Below, piece by piece: positions 8,759-16,740 of a stretch of DNA of 64,000 nt. The notes under the pieces are model-generated. The model saw nothing but the letters and a program-made list of their open reading frames with translations. It ran no database searches and had not been told where the DNA came from. Made by a program: the position numbers and the translations under genes. Positions within the stretch are counted from its first letter, which is position 1; each line of letters starts with the position of its first letter. Source of the stretch: Eshraghiella sp964576255 (GTDB lineage: Bacteria; Bacillota; Clostridia; Lachnospirales; Lachnospiraceae); contig CAZNUK010000003.1 of the NCBI GenBank assembly GCA_964576255.1, positions 1 to 64,000 on the forward strand. The letters run 5' to 3'.

Positions 8759-11700
8759 TCATTTTTCAATAGTTTTTTCAACTACTTTAACATTTTCCGC
8801 TCCAAATTCGCCTCTAAGACTCTGAATTATATTTTCATCTGCTCGAATCGTCATAGACATAGGCAAATACTTCTTAGCTTTCTCAGCCTCACAGTATATA
8901 ACCACTCTGTCATTGCCATCGGATGAGGCCACCATTGAATATAATTTTTTCTCAGAATTAATATAGGCCTGTTTGTCTGGAAATTTAATCCACACATCCC
9001 TTGGAATACTGTCAAAAGGAATAACTCTGTCGCACAGAAGTTTGGAATTCTCGTCACCACGGCCATCAACCGTACCCACAATAAATACCTTATTATCCAT
9101 TGTAATATTGGTTCTTGCAGCACTATATGCCTTGGCGAACACAACAACCTCAACGGTTCCAACCAAATCCTCCACAGTGATAAAAGCCATACTCTGACCT
9201 GTTTTGGTCATTTTGGTCTTAATATCCGAAATAATTCCGCCTATAACAACCCGATCTCTGTCTTCAACCTTTGAACGACCTGTTTCCTCATCAATTTCAA
9301 AATCCGAGGTCATATTGGTGATATTTTTCTCCCACAGACTACGGTATTCATCAATAGGATGTCCACTGATATATATTCCAAGAACTTCTTTTTCCATAGC
9401 AAGAAGCTCGTCCTTAGTAAATTCTCCAACATCCGGCACCACTACCTCTGTAGGCCTTTCCTCAGGTTCAAACATATCAAACAGTGACATTTGCCCTTCG
9501 GTGGTAGACTTTCTATCCTGACTCACGCTATCCATAATGTCCCCATACACCAACATCATCTGCTTACGGGTAAGCGAAAAGCTGTCAAAGGCTCCTGATT
9601 TAATAAAGCTTTCAAGAGTTCTTTTATTAACCTCACGGCCTGACAATCTGGTAACAAAATCCTTAATGTCCGTAAACCTGCCACCGGCATTGCGCTCCTC
9701 AACAATGGCTTCAATCACCGGTCTTCCCAGACTCTTAATAGCAGAAAGTCCATATCTTATTGTGTTATCCTTAGCGGTGAAAGCGCCCTCGCCATCGTTA
9801 ATATCAGGTGGCAGAATTTCAATTCCCATCTGACGGCTGGCAAGAATATACTGGGATACTTTACCTGTGTTATCAAGAACACTGGTCATAAGAGCCGCCA
9901 TAAATTCCACAGGATAATAGCATTTCAAATAAGCCGTCTGGAACGCCACAAAGGCATAACAGGCTGCATGAGATTTGTTAAATGCATATTTAGCAAAATC
10001 CATCATAGTGTCATATATTCTTGATGCAACCTCCTCCGGTATTCCCTTAGCCACGCATCCCGGAACATTTTCTTCTGCATTACCATATATAAAGTTCTGG
10101 CGTTCCTTCTCCATAACGGACTGTTTTTTCTTGGACATGGCTCTTCTAACCAAATCACTTCTGCCCATGGTATAGCCCGCCAAATCACGAACTATCTGCA
10201 TTACCTGCTCCTGATACACAATACATCCGTAGGTCGGTGCCAGAATAGGCTCTAACTCCTTACACTCATAGGTGATGGTGCCAGGGTTATTTTTGCCCTT
10301 GATGTATTTAGGAATAAAATCCATCGGTCCCGGTCTGTACAGGGAAATTCCAGCAATCAAATCCTCTAAGCTGTTTGGCTTAAGTTCTTTCATAAAGTTC
10401 TTCATACCGGCACTTTCAAGCTGGAATACACCATCTGTTCTGCCGGTTCCAATCATTTCAAGAACTTTGGCATCATTATAATCAATGCCGTTAATATCAA
10501 AATCCGGCACTTTTTTGCGAATAAGATTTTCTGCGTTCTGAATAACAGTAAGGGTTCTAAGACCCAAAAAATCCATCTTAAGAAGTCCCAGTTCTTCAAT
10601 TGTAGTCATTGTAAACTGAGTTGTAATAGTTCCGTCAGATGCCCTTGATAACGGTACAAATTCATCAAGAGGCTTGGAACCGATAACAACTCCCGCCGCA
10701 TGCATTGAGGAATGTCTAGGCAGACCCTCAAGTCTCTTGCAGGTATCTATTAAATATTTTACTTCTGGGTCATTTTCATACAGAGTCTTAAACTCCATAT
10801 TAGCCTCCAAAGCCTTATCAATGGTAATTCCAAGATCAGTAGGAATCATCTTAGAGAGCATGTCCGTCTTGGCATAAGGCATATCAAGAGCTCTTCCAAC
10901 GTCTTTAATTACACCTCTTGCCGCAAGAGTACCAAAGGTTACAATCTGAACAACCCTGTCTCTGCCATATTTATTCATTACATATTCAATAACCTCAGGG
11001 CGACGTTCATAACAAAAATCAATATCTATATCGGGCATGGACACACGCTCCGGATTAAGGAAACGTTCAAATAAAAGGCTGTATTTAATTGGGTCAATAT
11101 CCGTAATGGCAAGACAGTAGGACACAATGGAACCCGCCGCAGAACCTCTTCCCGGTCCCACCGCTATGTTATTCTTCTTGGCATAATTAATAAAATCCCA
11201 TACAATCAAGAAGTAATCCACATATCCCATCTTACGGATAACATTTAACTCATAGTCCAGTCTTTCCTTCAATTCTGCCGTACATTCGCCGTAACGCTTT
11301 TTAAGTCCTTCCTCACATAAGAACTTAAGATATGTCCAAGAATCGTAGCCTTCCGGCACATCATAATGCGGGAGCTTGGTTACTCCAAATTCAATTTCAA
11401 CATTACACCTCTCAGCAATTATATGAGTATTGTCAATCGCTTCCTCCGCATACGGAAAAAGCTGGCGCATCTCTTCCTCTGACTTACAGTAATACTGTCC
11501 CCCATCATAACGCATTCTATCCTCGTCACTGACTTTTTTGCCCGTCTGAATGCACAAAAGCACATCATGTGGCTTCGCATCTTCCGCATAAGTATAGTGT
11601 ATATCGTTAGTCGCCACCAGCTCCATATCCAGCTCGCGACTCATCTTAACCAACAACTGATTAACTAATTTCTGCTCCGGAATTCCATGGTCCTGAAGCT

Positions 11701-12220
11701 CCAGATAAAAATTACCCTTGCCAAAAATTTCCTCATATCTTCTTGCCGCCGCGCAAGCCTCTTCATACAGGTTTCTGGCAAGAAATCTCTGCACCTCTCC
11801 CGCAAGACAGGCACTAAGACATATGATTCCCTTGGAATACTGTCGAAGTACCTCATAATCCACACGAGGTTTATAATAAAAGCCTTCAACAAAGCCCTTG
11901 GACACAATCTTCATAAGGTTGGCATAACCTTCATTATTCTCCGCCAACAAAATCAAATGGTAATATCTGTCCTCGCCTGCTCCTGCTTCTTTATCAAATC
12001 TGGAGCCAGGCGCCACATACACTTCACAACCGAGGATTGGCTTAATCCCATTAGCCTTCGCTGCACGATAAAAATCAATTACCCCATACATAACGCCATG
12101 GTCGGTAATTGCCATACTGTCCATATGAAGCTCAGCAGCGCGTCTTGTTATCTCTTCTATTTTGCTGGAACCGTCCAAAAGACTGTATTCCGTATGCACG
12201 TGAAGGTGTGTAAATGCCAT
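8759..12220 (-). CDS. dnaE: DNA polymerase III alpha subunit, DnaE type
   Basis: 1153-residue replicative polymerase subunit. The N-terminal PHP domain starts HLHVHTEYSLLDG. The polymerase core has GPGRGSAAGS, the catalytic acidic motif PDIDIDFCYERRPEVIEYV and KMDFLGLRTL. Helix-hairpin-helix and OB-fold regions (VVIGGIISDIKTKMTK) complete it. In Firmicutes, DnaE works beside PolC, extending primers. AAGGGGAAC precedes the ATG. The full length is normal, with no break seen. A promoter lies at 12267-12295. Confidence 0.98.
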   Translation of the reverse strand: MAFTHLHVHTEYSLLDGSSKIEEITRRAAELHMDSMAITDHGVMYGVIDFYRAAKANGIKPILGCEVYVAPGSRFDKEAGAGEDRYYHLILLAENNEGYANLMKIVSKGFVEGFYYKPRVDYEVLRQYSKGIICLSACLAGEVQRFLARNLYEEACAAARRYEEIFGKGNFYLELQDHGIPEQKLVNQLLVKMSRELDMELVATNDIHYTYAEDAKPHDVLLCIQTGKKVSDEDRMRYDGGQYYCKSEEEMRQLFPYAEEAIDNTHIIAERCNVEIEFGVTKLPHYDVPEGYDSWTYLKFLCEEGLKKRYGECTAELKERLDYELNVIRKMGYVDYFLIVWDFINYAKKNNIAVGPGRGSAAGSIVSYCLAITDIDPIKYSLLFERFLNPERVSMPDIDIDFCYERRPEVIEYVMNKYGRDRVVQIVTFGTLAARGVIKDVGRALDMPYAKTDMLSKMIPTDLGITIDKALEANMEFKTLYENDPEVKYLIDTCKRLEGLPRHSSMHAAGVVIGSKPLDEFVPLSRASDGTITTQFTMTTIEELGLLKMDFLGLRTLTVIQNAENLIRKKVPDFDINGIDYNDAKVLEMIGTGRTDGVFQLESAGMKNFMKELKPNSLEDLIAGISLYRPGPMDFIPKYIKGKNNPGTITYECKELEPILAPTYGCIVYQEQVMQIVRDLAGYTMGRSDLVRRAMSKKKQSVMEKERQNFIYGNAEENVPGCVAKGIPEEVASRIYDTMMDFAKYAFNKSHAACYAFVAFQTAYLKCYYPVEFMAALMTSVLDNTGKVSQYILASRQMGIEILPPDINDGEGAFTAKDNTIRYGLSAIKSLGRPVIEAIVEERNAGGRFTDIKDFVTRLSGREVNKRTLESFIKSGAFDSFSLTRKQMMLVYGDIMDSVSQDRKSTTEGQMSLFDMFEPEERPTEVVVPDVGEFTKDELLAMEKEVLGIYISGHPIDEYRSLWEKNITNMTSDFEIDEETGRSKVEDRDRVVIGGIISDIKTKMTKTGQSMAFITVEDLVGTVEVVVFAKAYSAARTNITMDNKVFIVGTVDGRGDENSKLLCDRVIPFDSIPRDVWIKFPDKQAYINSEKKLYSMVASSDGNDRVVIYCEAEKAKKYLPMSMTIRADENIIQSLRGEFGAENVKVVEKTIEK

Positions 12221-12266
12221 TTTTGTTCCCCTTGCCTATCCGTTCAAAAACGTTTTATCTTCTACA

Positions 12267-12295
12267 ATTATATAGTAAAAAAGAATCCCCCGCAA
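12267..12295 (-). promoter_or_regulatory. sigma-A-type promoter of dnaE
   Basis: On the minus strand TTGCGG (12290-12295), a 17-base spacer and TATAAT (12267-12272) stand 47 bases before the dnaE ATG. The -35 lies in the loop of the preceding terminator hairpin. Confidence 0.6.
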
Positions 12296-12303
12296 GGGAG
12301 ATT
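12284..12303 (-). terminator. terminator downstream of the small lipoprotein gene
   Basis: Minus-strand stem AATC(T)CCC / GGG(G)GATT with loop TTGC, followed by CTTTTTT. It separates the lipoprotein unit from dnaE. Confidence 0.7.
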
Positions 12304-12435
12304 TCTCTGTGTTTTATTATCTTAATTTAACCACGGAATAATCACTACCTACAACCCCATTTATGATGAAACACACACTACCATCATCTCTTTATCAATT
12401 TCCTGTATGCTTATATTTAAATCTTCAACATACAC
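12304..12435. other. spacer after lipoprotein gene, possible readthrough codons
   Basis: In the lipoprotein frame, the codons after its TAA stay open for 24 residues (starting VYVEDLNISIQEIDKEMM) before the next stop near 12362. This may be a trace of a longer ancestral reading frame. No separate start or ribosome site is visible. Confidence 0.25.
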
Positions 12436-12798
12436 TTATAAAGCTATCTTTTCTCCAGTATCAATATCAATCGTTAAGTCATAACAATACTCGGTTGGGT
12501 TAGCTCCATATTCGTAAAACACTGAAATGACATAACACAAACTGACAATATTTTCTGTTTGCTCAGTTATTTCATAGTTACCTGTGTAATAATAATTACT
12601 TTCATTGTTCAAAACAGGATATTCCAATTCCCACGATATTTTGTCGCCATCGTGCTTTAAAAGCTCATTATCAACAATGTAACTTTTATTCATTATAATA
12701 CTCTCATTATTATAATTTGGTATAGGCTCATTATGTGAACAAGCATTTAGAAATCCCAAAAAGAAAATGCATACCAATATACTCATTACTTTTTTCAC
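12436..12798 (-). CDS. small lipoprotein of unknown function
   Basis: 120 residues with a lipoprotein signal peptide: MKKVMSILVCIFFLGFLNAC with the lipobox Cys at residue 20. The mature part has no recognised domain; it contains YYYTGNYEITEQTENIVSLC and ends DLTIDIDTGEKIAL. The start is GTG at 12798, with AAGGAGG 6 bases before it. That site lies inside the 3' end of the broken upstream gene. It is surface-attached by inference. It sits between dnaE and a decayed islet and may belong to that islet. Confidence 0.7.
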   Translation of the reverse strand: MKKVMSILVCIFFLGFLNACSHNEPIPNYNNESIIMNKSYIVDNELLKHDGDKISWELEYPVLNNESNYYYTGNYEITEQTENIVSLCYVISVFYEYGANPTEYCYDLTIDIDTGEKIAL

Positions 12799-13061
12799 AC
12801 AAAACCTCCTTGTTCAGAACCAACATTAAAGCCTAAATTTATAGAAATCACATCACCACGATTATATCGAAGTAATTCTTCTTCGTAATTAAAACTTTTT
12901 TCAATAGGAATATAATTGTGACACCAATAGTTTAACCAATATGTTAATTTAGAACCTAAATCTGAATCATAATTGTTACATACATAGTTTACAAATTTTT
13001 TAAATACATCTTCTAAATTATCATTTAAATCTTTTTTTTTACCAAGTTTTCCCTTTTTATG
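12795..13061 (-). pseudogene. truncated PemK/MazF-like toxin remnant
   Basis: An open frame of about 88 codons without any ATG, GTG or TTG start. Its end reads YNRGDVISINLGFNVGSEQG then G-F-V-stop, which matches the beginning of a PemK/MazF fold (RGD-hydrophobic-GF-GSE-GG), cut off before the rest of the barrel. The preceding segment (NYDSDLGSKLTYWLNYWCHN) resembles the N-terminal extension seen in longer PemK-like proteins of Firmicutes. It lacks a start and the C-terminal two thirds, so it is probably non-functional. Confidence 0.5.
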
Positions 13062-13074
13062 TTATAATCTTCTT

Positions 13075-13395
13075 ATAAATGATTATAAAATCAGCGAAAC
13101 TAGCTCTGTTAGAATTAATAGAGATAATGTGCGTGAATTAAAAATGTCAGAACAAGAAGTGATGAAACATTTAAATTTTTCATGTGATGGCATATTAATA
13201 ACAATAAATAGACGATTTTCCGAATAAGATTTAAGTATATTTGGGGAGGTATCTTTAACCCCTAATGGTATTCATTACTTTGAAAACCAAGAACAGCAAA
13301 AAGCTAAACAACTTGACAATTCAATCCGTTATTGGGTTACTACAGGGCTGACTGTTATTGCTATTATTATTTCAATAATTGCACTAAATTTTTAA
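13075..13395 (+). pseudogene. interrupted small membrane-anchored protein
   Basis: One frame runs through 13075-13395 with a single in-frame TAA at 13225. Before it: YKISETSSVRINRDNVRELK then MSEQEVMKHLNFSCDGI. After it: SIFGEVSLTPNGIHYFENQE and a C-terminal hydrophobic helix TTGLTVIAIIISIIALNF. LTPNGIHYFEN is typical of small winged-helix-like proteins with a tail anchor. A TATAAT lies at 13063-13068, but there is no ribosome site or start codon. The frame continuity across the stop argues for a recent nonsense mutation. Confidence 0.5.
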
Positions 13396-13543
13396 GTTTT
13401 TAAATTAATTATTAAAGCTGCAATTGAAATAGCCAAAGCAACTGAACTAATAATCATTTGAAATGTGAACCCATATTTTTGAATCCATTCATAATGTACA
13501 TCTAGTAGACTTTTGCTTGACTGTTTTTTTGATTTTGTTTCAT
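13392..13543 (-). pseudogene. frameshifted small single-helix membrane protein
   Basis: ATG at 13543 has an AGGAGG site, but the frame stops after 13 residues (MKQNQKNSQAKVY). A shift in the A7 run restores a frame reading QSSKSLLDVHYEWIQKYGFT followed by a helix SVALAISIAALIINLKT to 13392. Either a pseudogene or a product made by slippage on A7. The layout (short soluble part, C-terminal helix) resembles the convergent broken gene on the other strand. Confidence 0.45.
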
Positions 13544-13600
13544 TACATACCTCCTACTCGCAAAATATTTCAAAATCTACTCTGCGAATCGGAGTACAAA

Positions 13601-13636
13601 AAATTCCACTGATAGTGAAAATCATCAGTGGAATTT
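13601..13636 (-). terminator. terminator of the whiA/crh-like unit
   Basis: 13-bp arms AAATTCCACTGAT / ATCAGTGGAATTT around a 10-base loop, with A and T runs on either side. It lies directly after the crh-like stop. Confidence 0.85.
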
Positions 13637-13639
13637 TAA

Positions 13640-13894
13640 TTAATTTGTGCTTAAATATTTTTCAATCTCTGCAATAGCTGATTCTTCATCAGCACCTGTA
13701 GCAGATACTACTACTTCTTCACCTGAATCAAGTCCCAGGGTCATCATGCCCATAATACTCTTTGCATTCACTCTCTTAGTTCCAACCTCAACATAAATTG
13801 AGCTTTCAAACTGACTTGCTACCTGAACAAATACTGCCACCGGTCTTGCTTCCAAACCTGTTGGAATCTTAATTGTCATGTTTTTCGTAATCAT
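13640..13894 (-). CDS. crh: HPr-like catabolite protein (Crh type) with Glu15 and Ser46
   Basis: 84 residues with the HPr fold. The segment PTGLEARPVAVFVQVAS has Glu at position 15, where phosphotransfer HPr has His, so it cannot take part in PTS phosphotransfer. NAKSIMGMMTLG keeps Ser46, the HprK kinase target. In Bacillus, Crh likewise lacks His15 (it has Gln) and sits after whiA/yvcL, as here (12 bases after whiA). HprK is encoded 4 kb upstream on the same strand. The likely role is a CcpA corepressor or metabolic regulator, by analogy. Glu15 in place of Gln is unusual. Confidence 0.88.
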   Translation of the reverse strand: MITKNMTIKIPTGLEARPVAVFVQVASQFESSIYVEVGTKRVNAKSIMGMMTLGLDSGEEVVVSATGADEESAIAEIEKYLSTN

Positions 13895-13906
13895 TAGATT
13901 TTCCTC

Positions 13907-14860
13907 CTAGACTATTTTGTTATTCCTTATTTCTTCTGCAATCTGACTTAGCTTACGCAGTCTGTGATTGACACCGGATTTACCCACAGGCGGTGATAAC
14001 TTCTCACCCAGTTCCTTAAGCGAATCATCCGGATACTCCAAACGAATTCTGGCGATGTCTGCCAATCCCTCGTTCAGACTGTCCAACCCCACATTTTCCA
14101 TTATATAACGAATATCCTCCAGCTGCTTATGAGACGCTTTTATGGTCTTACCCATGTTGGCAGTCTCGCAGTTTACTTGTCTGTTGATTGAATTTCTAAC
14201 TTCTTTAAGGATTCGGACATTCTCCAAATCCATCAGAGAAATATGTGCGCCTATTACATTGAGCATATCCACTATCTGAGCACCCTCCTTGAGATATACC
14301 ACATAATTCTTACGGCGTTCTACAATTCTGGCTTCCAAATCAAAGCTTCTGGCAACCATAACTATCTGCTCTGCTTTTTTGACACTCGAGGCTACTATTT
14401 CAAAATGGTAGGCTTTTTCCGGGTCACTTATGGAGCCACCTGCAAGAAAAGCTCCTCTTAAGAAAGCTCTCTTACAGCACATATTCTGAATTGCAACGGT
14501 ATTAACAAGAGACAAATCCCTATTAATACTTCCGTCCTGATTCATTATTCTTGTGGCAAGTAATATCTTAATTGCCATCTCCGAATCCAATACAGACATT
14601 ATGTATATTCTGTTTTTTGTATCTATGTTATATCTGACTGATGCGTCAGATTCATAACCAAATGCTTTTTTAACCAGTGCCTGACACTTTATAACAACAT
14701 TTCTGTTTTCCGAAGCCACCTTAAAAAAGTGCTTGCCCATAGGTGTTGTGTATATCCTGCCGCACATTCCGATAATAGCAGAAAGCTCCGCCAGCTGACA
14801 ATGTCTGGCATTTGTCATAACCTTGGTTAATTCATCCTTAACCTTAAGTGAAAAAGACAT
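13907..14860 (-). CDS. whiA: DNA-binding protein WhiA
   Basis: 317 residues. The N-terminal region resembles a degenerate LAGLIDADG homing endonuclease (CCKRAFLRGAFLAGGSISDP, YHFEIVASS), and the C-terminal helix-turn-helix has LEYPDDSLKELGEKLSPPVG and SGVNHRLRKL. WhiA is a conserved Gram-positive protein affecting division and chromosome segregation. It follows rapZ by 13 bases and precedes the crh-like gene, the classical yvcJ-L-crh order but without yvcK. Confidence 0.95.
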   Translation of the reverse strand: MSFSLKVKDELTKVMTNARHCQLAELSAIIGMCGRIYTTPMGKHFFKVASENRNVVIKCQALVKKAFGYESDASVRYNIDTKNRIYIMSVLDSEMAIKILLATRIMNQDGSINRDLSLVNTVAIQNMCCKRAFLRGAFLAGGSISDPEKAYHFEIVASSVKKAEQIVMVARSFDLEARIVERRKNYVVYLKEGAQIVDMLNVIGAHISLMDLENVRILKEVRNSINRQVNCETANMGKTIKASHKQLEDIRYIMENVGLDSLNEGLADIARIRLEYPDDSLKELGEKLSPPVGKSGVNHRLRKLSQIAEEIRNNKIV

Positions 14861-14873
14861 ATTAATTCACCTG

Positions 14874-15743
14874 CTACCGACCCTTAGAATCCAGGTCAAT
14901 ATCCCTGTGTTTGATGTACAGACCATACTCTCCATGGGACAAATTATCATACAGAGCATTGGCTAAGGTAACTGAACGATGCTTACCTCCAGTGCAACCG
15001 ATTCCAATTACAAGACGATTTTTGCCCTCAAGAACATAGTTTGGAATAAGGAATTCAATCATATCCTTTAATTTCTCAAGAAATACATGGGACTGCTCAA
15101 ACTGCATTACATAGTCCCTGATAGGAGCATCATTACCGGTTAAAGGCTTTAACTCATCAATATAGAAAGGATTTGGTAAAAATCTTACGTCAAAAATCAA
15201 ATCCGCATCCTCCGGTATCCCATATTTAAAACCAAAGGACAAAATAGTAACAACAAGACTATTAAAATGTTCATCCTTTACAAATATTTTATCCATCTCC
15301 TGCTTCAAATCTCTTGTAAGCAGGTTGCTTGTATCTATTATATAATCGGCACGTCTTTTTAGAAAGGCAATTTCCTTACGTTCTCTGGCAATTCCTTCCA
15401 TAACTCGCTGTTCTCCGGCAAGAGGATGATTTCTTCTGGATTCCTTATATCTCTTAACAAGAATCTCGTCCTCAGCCTCCAAAAACAGAATCTCATAAGA
15501 ATAATTCTGTTTCTTAAGTCCATCAAGAACATTTTCAAGTTCTTTAAAATCATCGCCACTTCTTACATCAACGCCCATAGCGATATTTCTGATTTTCTTA
15601 TCTCCGGAGTATGCCAGTTCAACAAATTTGGTCACGAGCATTACCGGAAGATTATCTACACAATAATATCCCGCATCCTCTAATACTTTTAATGCCGTTA
15701 TTTTACCGGCACCTGACATTCCTGTAACCACTACTATTCTCAT
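14874..15743 (-). CDS. rapZ: RapZ/YvcJ-family nucleotide-binding protein
   Basis: 289 residues. P-loop region VVTGMSGAGKITALKVLEDA, then CVDNLPVMLV, and a C-terminal domain with IGIGCTGGKHRSVTLAN and the family end HRDIDL. The residue after the Walker A lysine is Ile where the family has Ser or Thr. ATG at 15743 is preferred over 15749 because AGGGTG is then 7 bases away. In Enterobacteria RapZ controls GlmS through sRNA; in Firmicutes YvcJ has nucleotide hydrolysis and competence effects. It sits between murB and whiA, consistent with a cell wall precursor role. Confidence 0.93.
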   Translation of the reverse strand: MRIVVVTGMSGAGKITALKVLEDAGYYCVDNLPVMLVTKFVELAYSGDKKIRNIAMGVDVRSGDDFKELENVLDGLKKQNYSYEILFLEAEDEILVKRYKESRRNHPLAGEQRVMEGIARERKEIAFLKRRADYIIDTSNLLTRDLKQEMDKIFVKDEHFNSLVVTILSFGFKYGIPEDADLIFDVRFLPNPFYIDELKPLTGNDAPIRDYVMQFEQSHVFLEKLKDMIEFLIPNYVLEGKNRLVIGIGCTGGKHRSVTLANALYDNLSHGEYGLYIKHRDIDLDSKGR

Positions 15744-15819
15744 ATGCATTCACCCTGTTAAGTAATTGCTCAACTACAAGTCCGACAACCACTATTATTA
15801 CAACACATCTCGTCTTACG

Positions 15820-16728
15820 TCAAGTAAAATTTCCAATCATTCGCACTTCCGGCTCCAAAATCACACCATTTTCAGCCTGAACGGTATTAATTACCATCTG
15901 GATGGTGTCATACACATCCTTGGCACTTGCACCACCCTTATTGACTACGAAGCCCGCGTGCTTATCTGAAACACAGGCTTTGCCAACACCTTTGCCCTTA
16001 AGTCCCGCTGCCTCAATAAGCCTTCCGGCAAAATCTCCTTCCGGGCGTTTAAAAGTACTTCCCGCATTAGGAAGTTCAAGTGGCTGTTTGTCTCTTCGCA
16101 TAGCAGACAATTCTGCCATTCTGGCTTCAATAGCCTTCACATCCCCGGCCGCAAGTCTGATATCCGCCTGCAAAATAATATAATCTTTATCCAGAAATTT
16201 ACTGGTTCTGTAACCAAGCTTCATTTCATCCACTGTATAAGTAAGTATTTCACCCTCAGGTGTAATTACCTTAACATTAACAAGAACGTCCTTAAGCTCT
16301 CCTCCATAGGCACCTGCATTCATAACGCAGCCACCACCAATAGTTCCCGGAATTCCCGCTGCAAATTCAAAGCCCGTCAGACCTTCCCTTGCAGCAAAAC
16401 CACCAATGGAAGACATAAGTGCTCCAGCCTCCGCTGTAATAATATCACCCTTAAGTGTTATATTAGACATTTTACGTCCTATTTTTATAATTATTCCATC
16501 AAAGCCTTCATCTGACACCAGTAAATTACTTCCATTACCTATTACATAGTAAGAAAGTTTATTTTCCCTGCATAGCTTCACAAGCTTGGTCAATGCCTCC
16601 ACCGAATCCGGGGTAACAAGGCATGCTGCAGGTCCTCCCACACGCATAGTGGTATGTTTATCCAGTTTTTCATTGATAAAGACATTGTCGCTTCCGACAA
16701 TGTCTTTTGTTAACTCCTTAAAGTCCAT
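15820..16728 (-). CDS. murB: UDP-N-acetylenolpyruvoylglucosamine reductase
   Basis: 302-residue flavoenzyme making UDP-MurNAc in peptidoglycan synthesis, using NADPH and FAD. It shows the FAD-binding half (HTTMRVGGPAACLV, YYVIGNGSNLLVSDEGFDGI, GAGALMSS-like segment, FAAGIPGTIGGGCVMNAGAYG) and the substrate half (PLELPNAGSTFKRPEG, AGRLIEAAGLKG, HAGFVVNKGGASAKD, EPEVRMIG). Type II MurB by length. It begins 12 bases after the ROK kinase gene. A perfect hairpin lies inside its first codons (16678-16707). Confidence 0.97.
   Translation of the reverse strand: MDFKELTKDIVGSDNVFINEKLDKHTTMRVGGPAACLVTPDSVEALTKLVKLCRENKLSYYVIGNGSNLLVSDEGFDGIIIKIGRKMSNITLKGDIITAEAGALMSSIGGFAAREGLTGFEFAAGIPGTIGGGCVMNAGAYGGELKDVLVNVKVITPEGEILTYTVDEMKLGYRTSKFLDKDYIILQADIRLAAGDVKAIEARMAELSAMRRDKQPLELPNAGSTFKRPEGDFAGRLIEAAGLKGKGVGKACVSDKHAGFVVNKGGASAKDVYDTIQMVINTVQAENGVILEPEVRMIGNFT
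16678..16707 (-). promoter_or_regulatory. perfect hairpin inside the start of murB
   Basis: 13-bp perfect arms AAAGACATTGTCG / CGACAATGTCTTT with a 4-base loop, within codons 8-17 of murB, with T-rich ends. It could act as an attenuator or mRNA stability element, or be a coding coincidence. Confidence 0.4.
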
Positions 16729-16740
16729 ATCCGGCCCTTT

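Noticed and set aside
11687..12325. 212-codon plus-strand frame antisense to dnaE
   Set aside because: It is a shadow of the well-supported dnaE PHP domain, with no ribosome site or recognisable protein.
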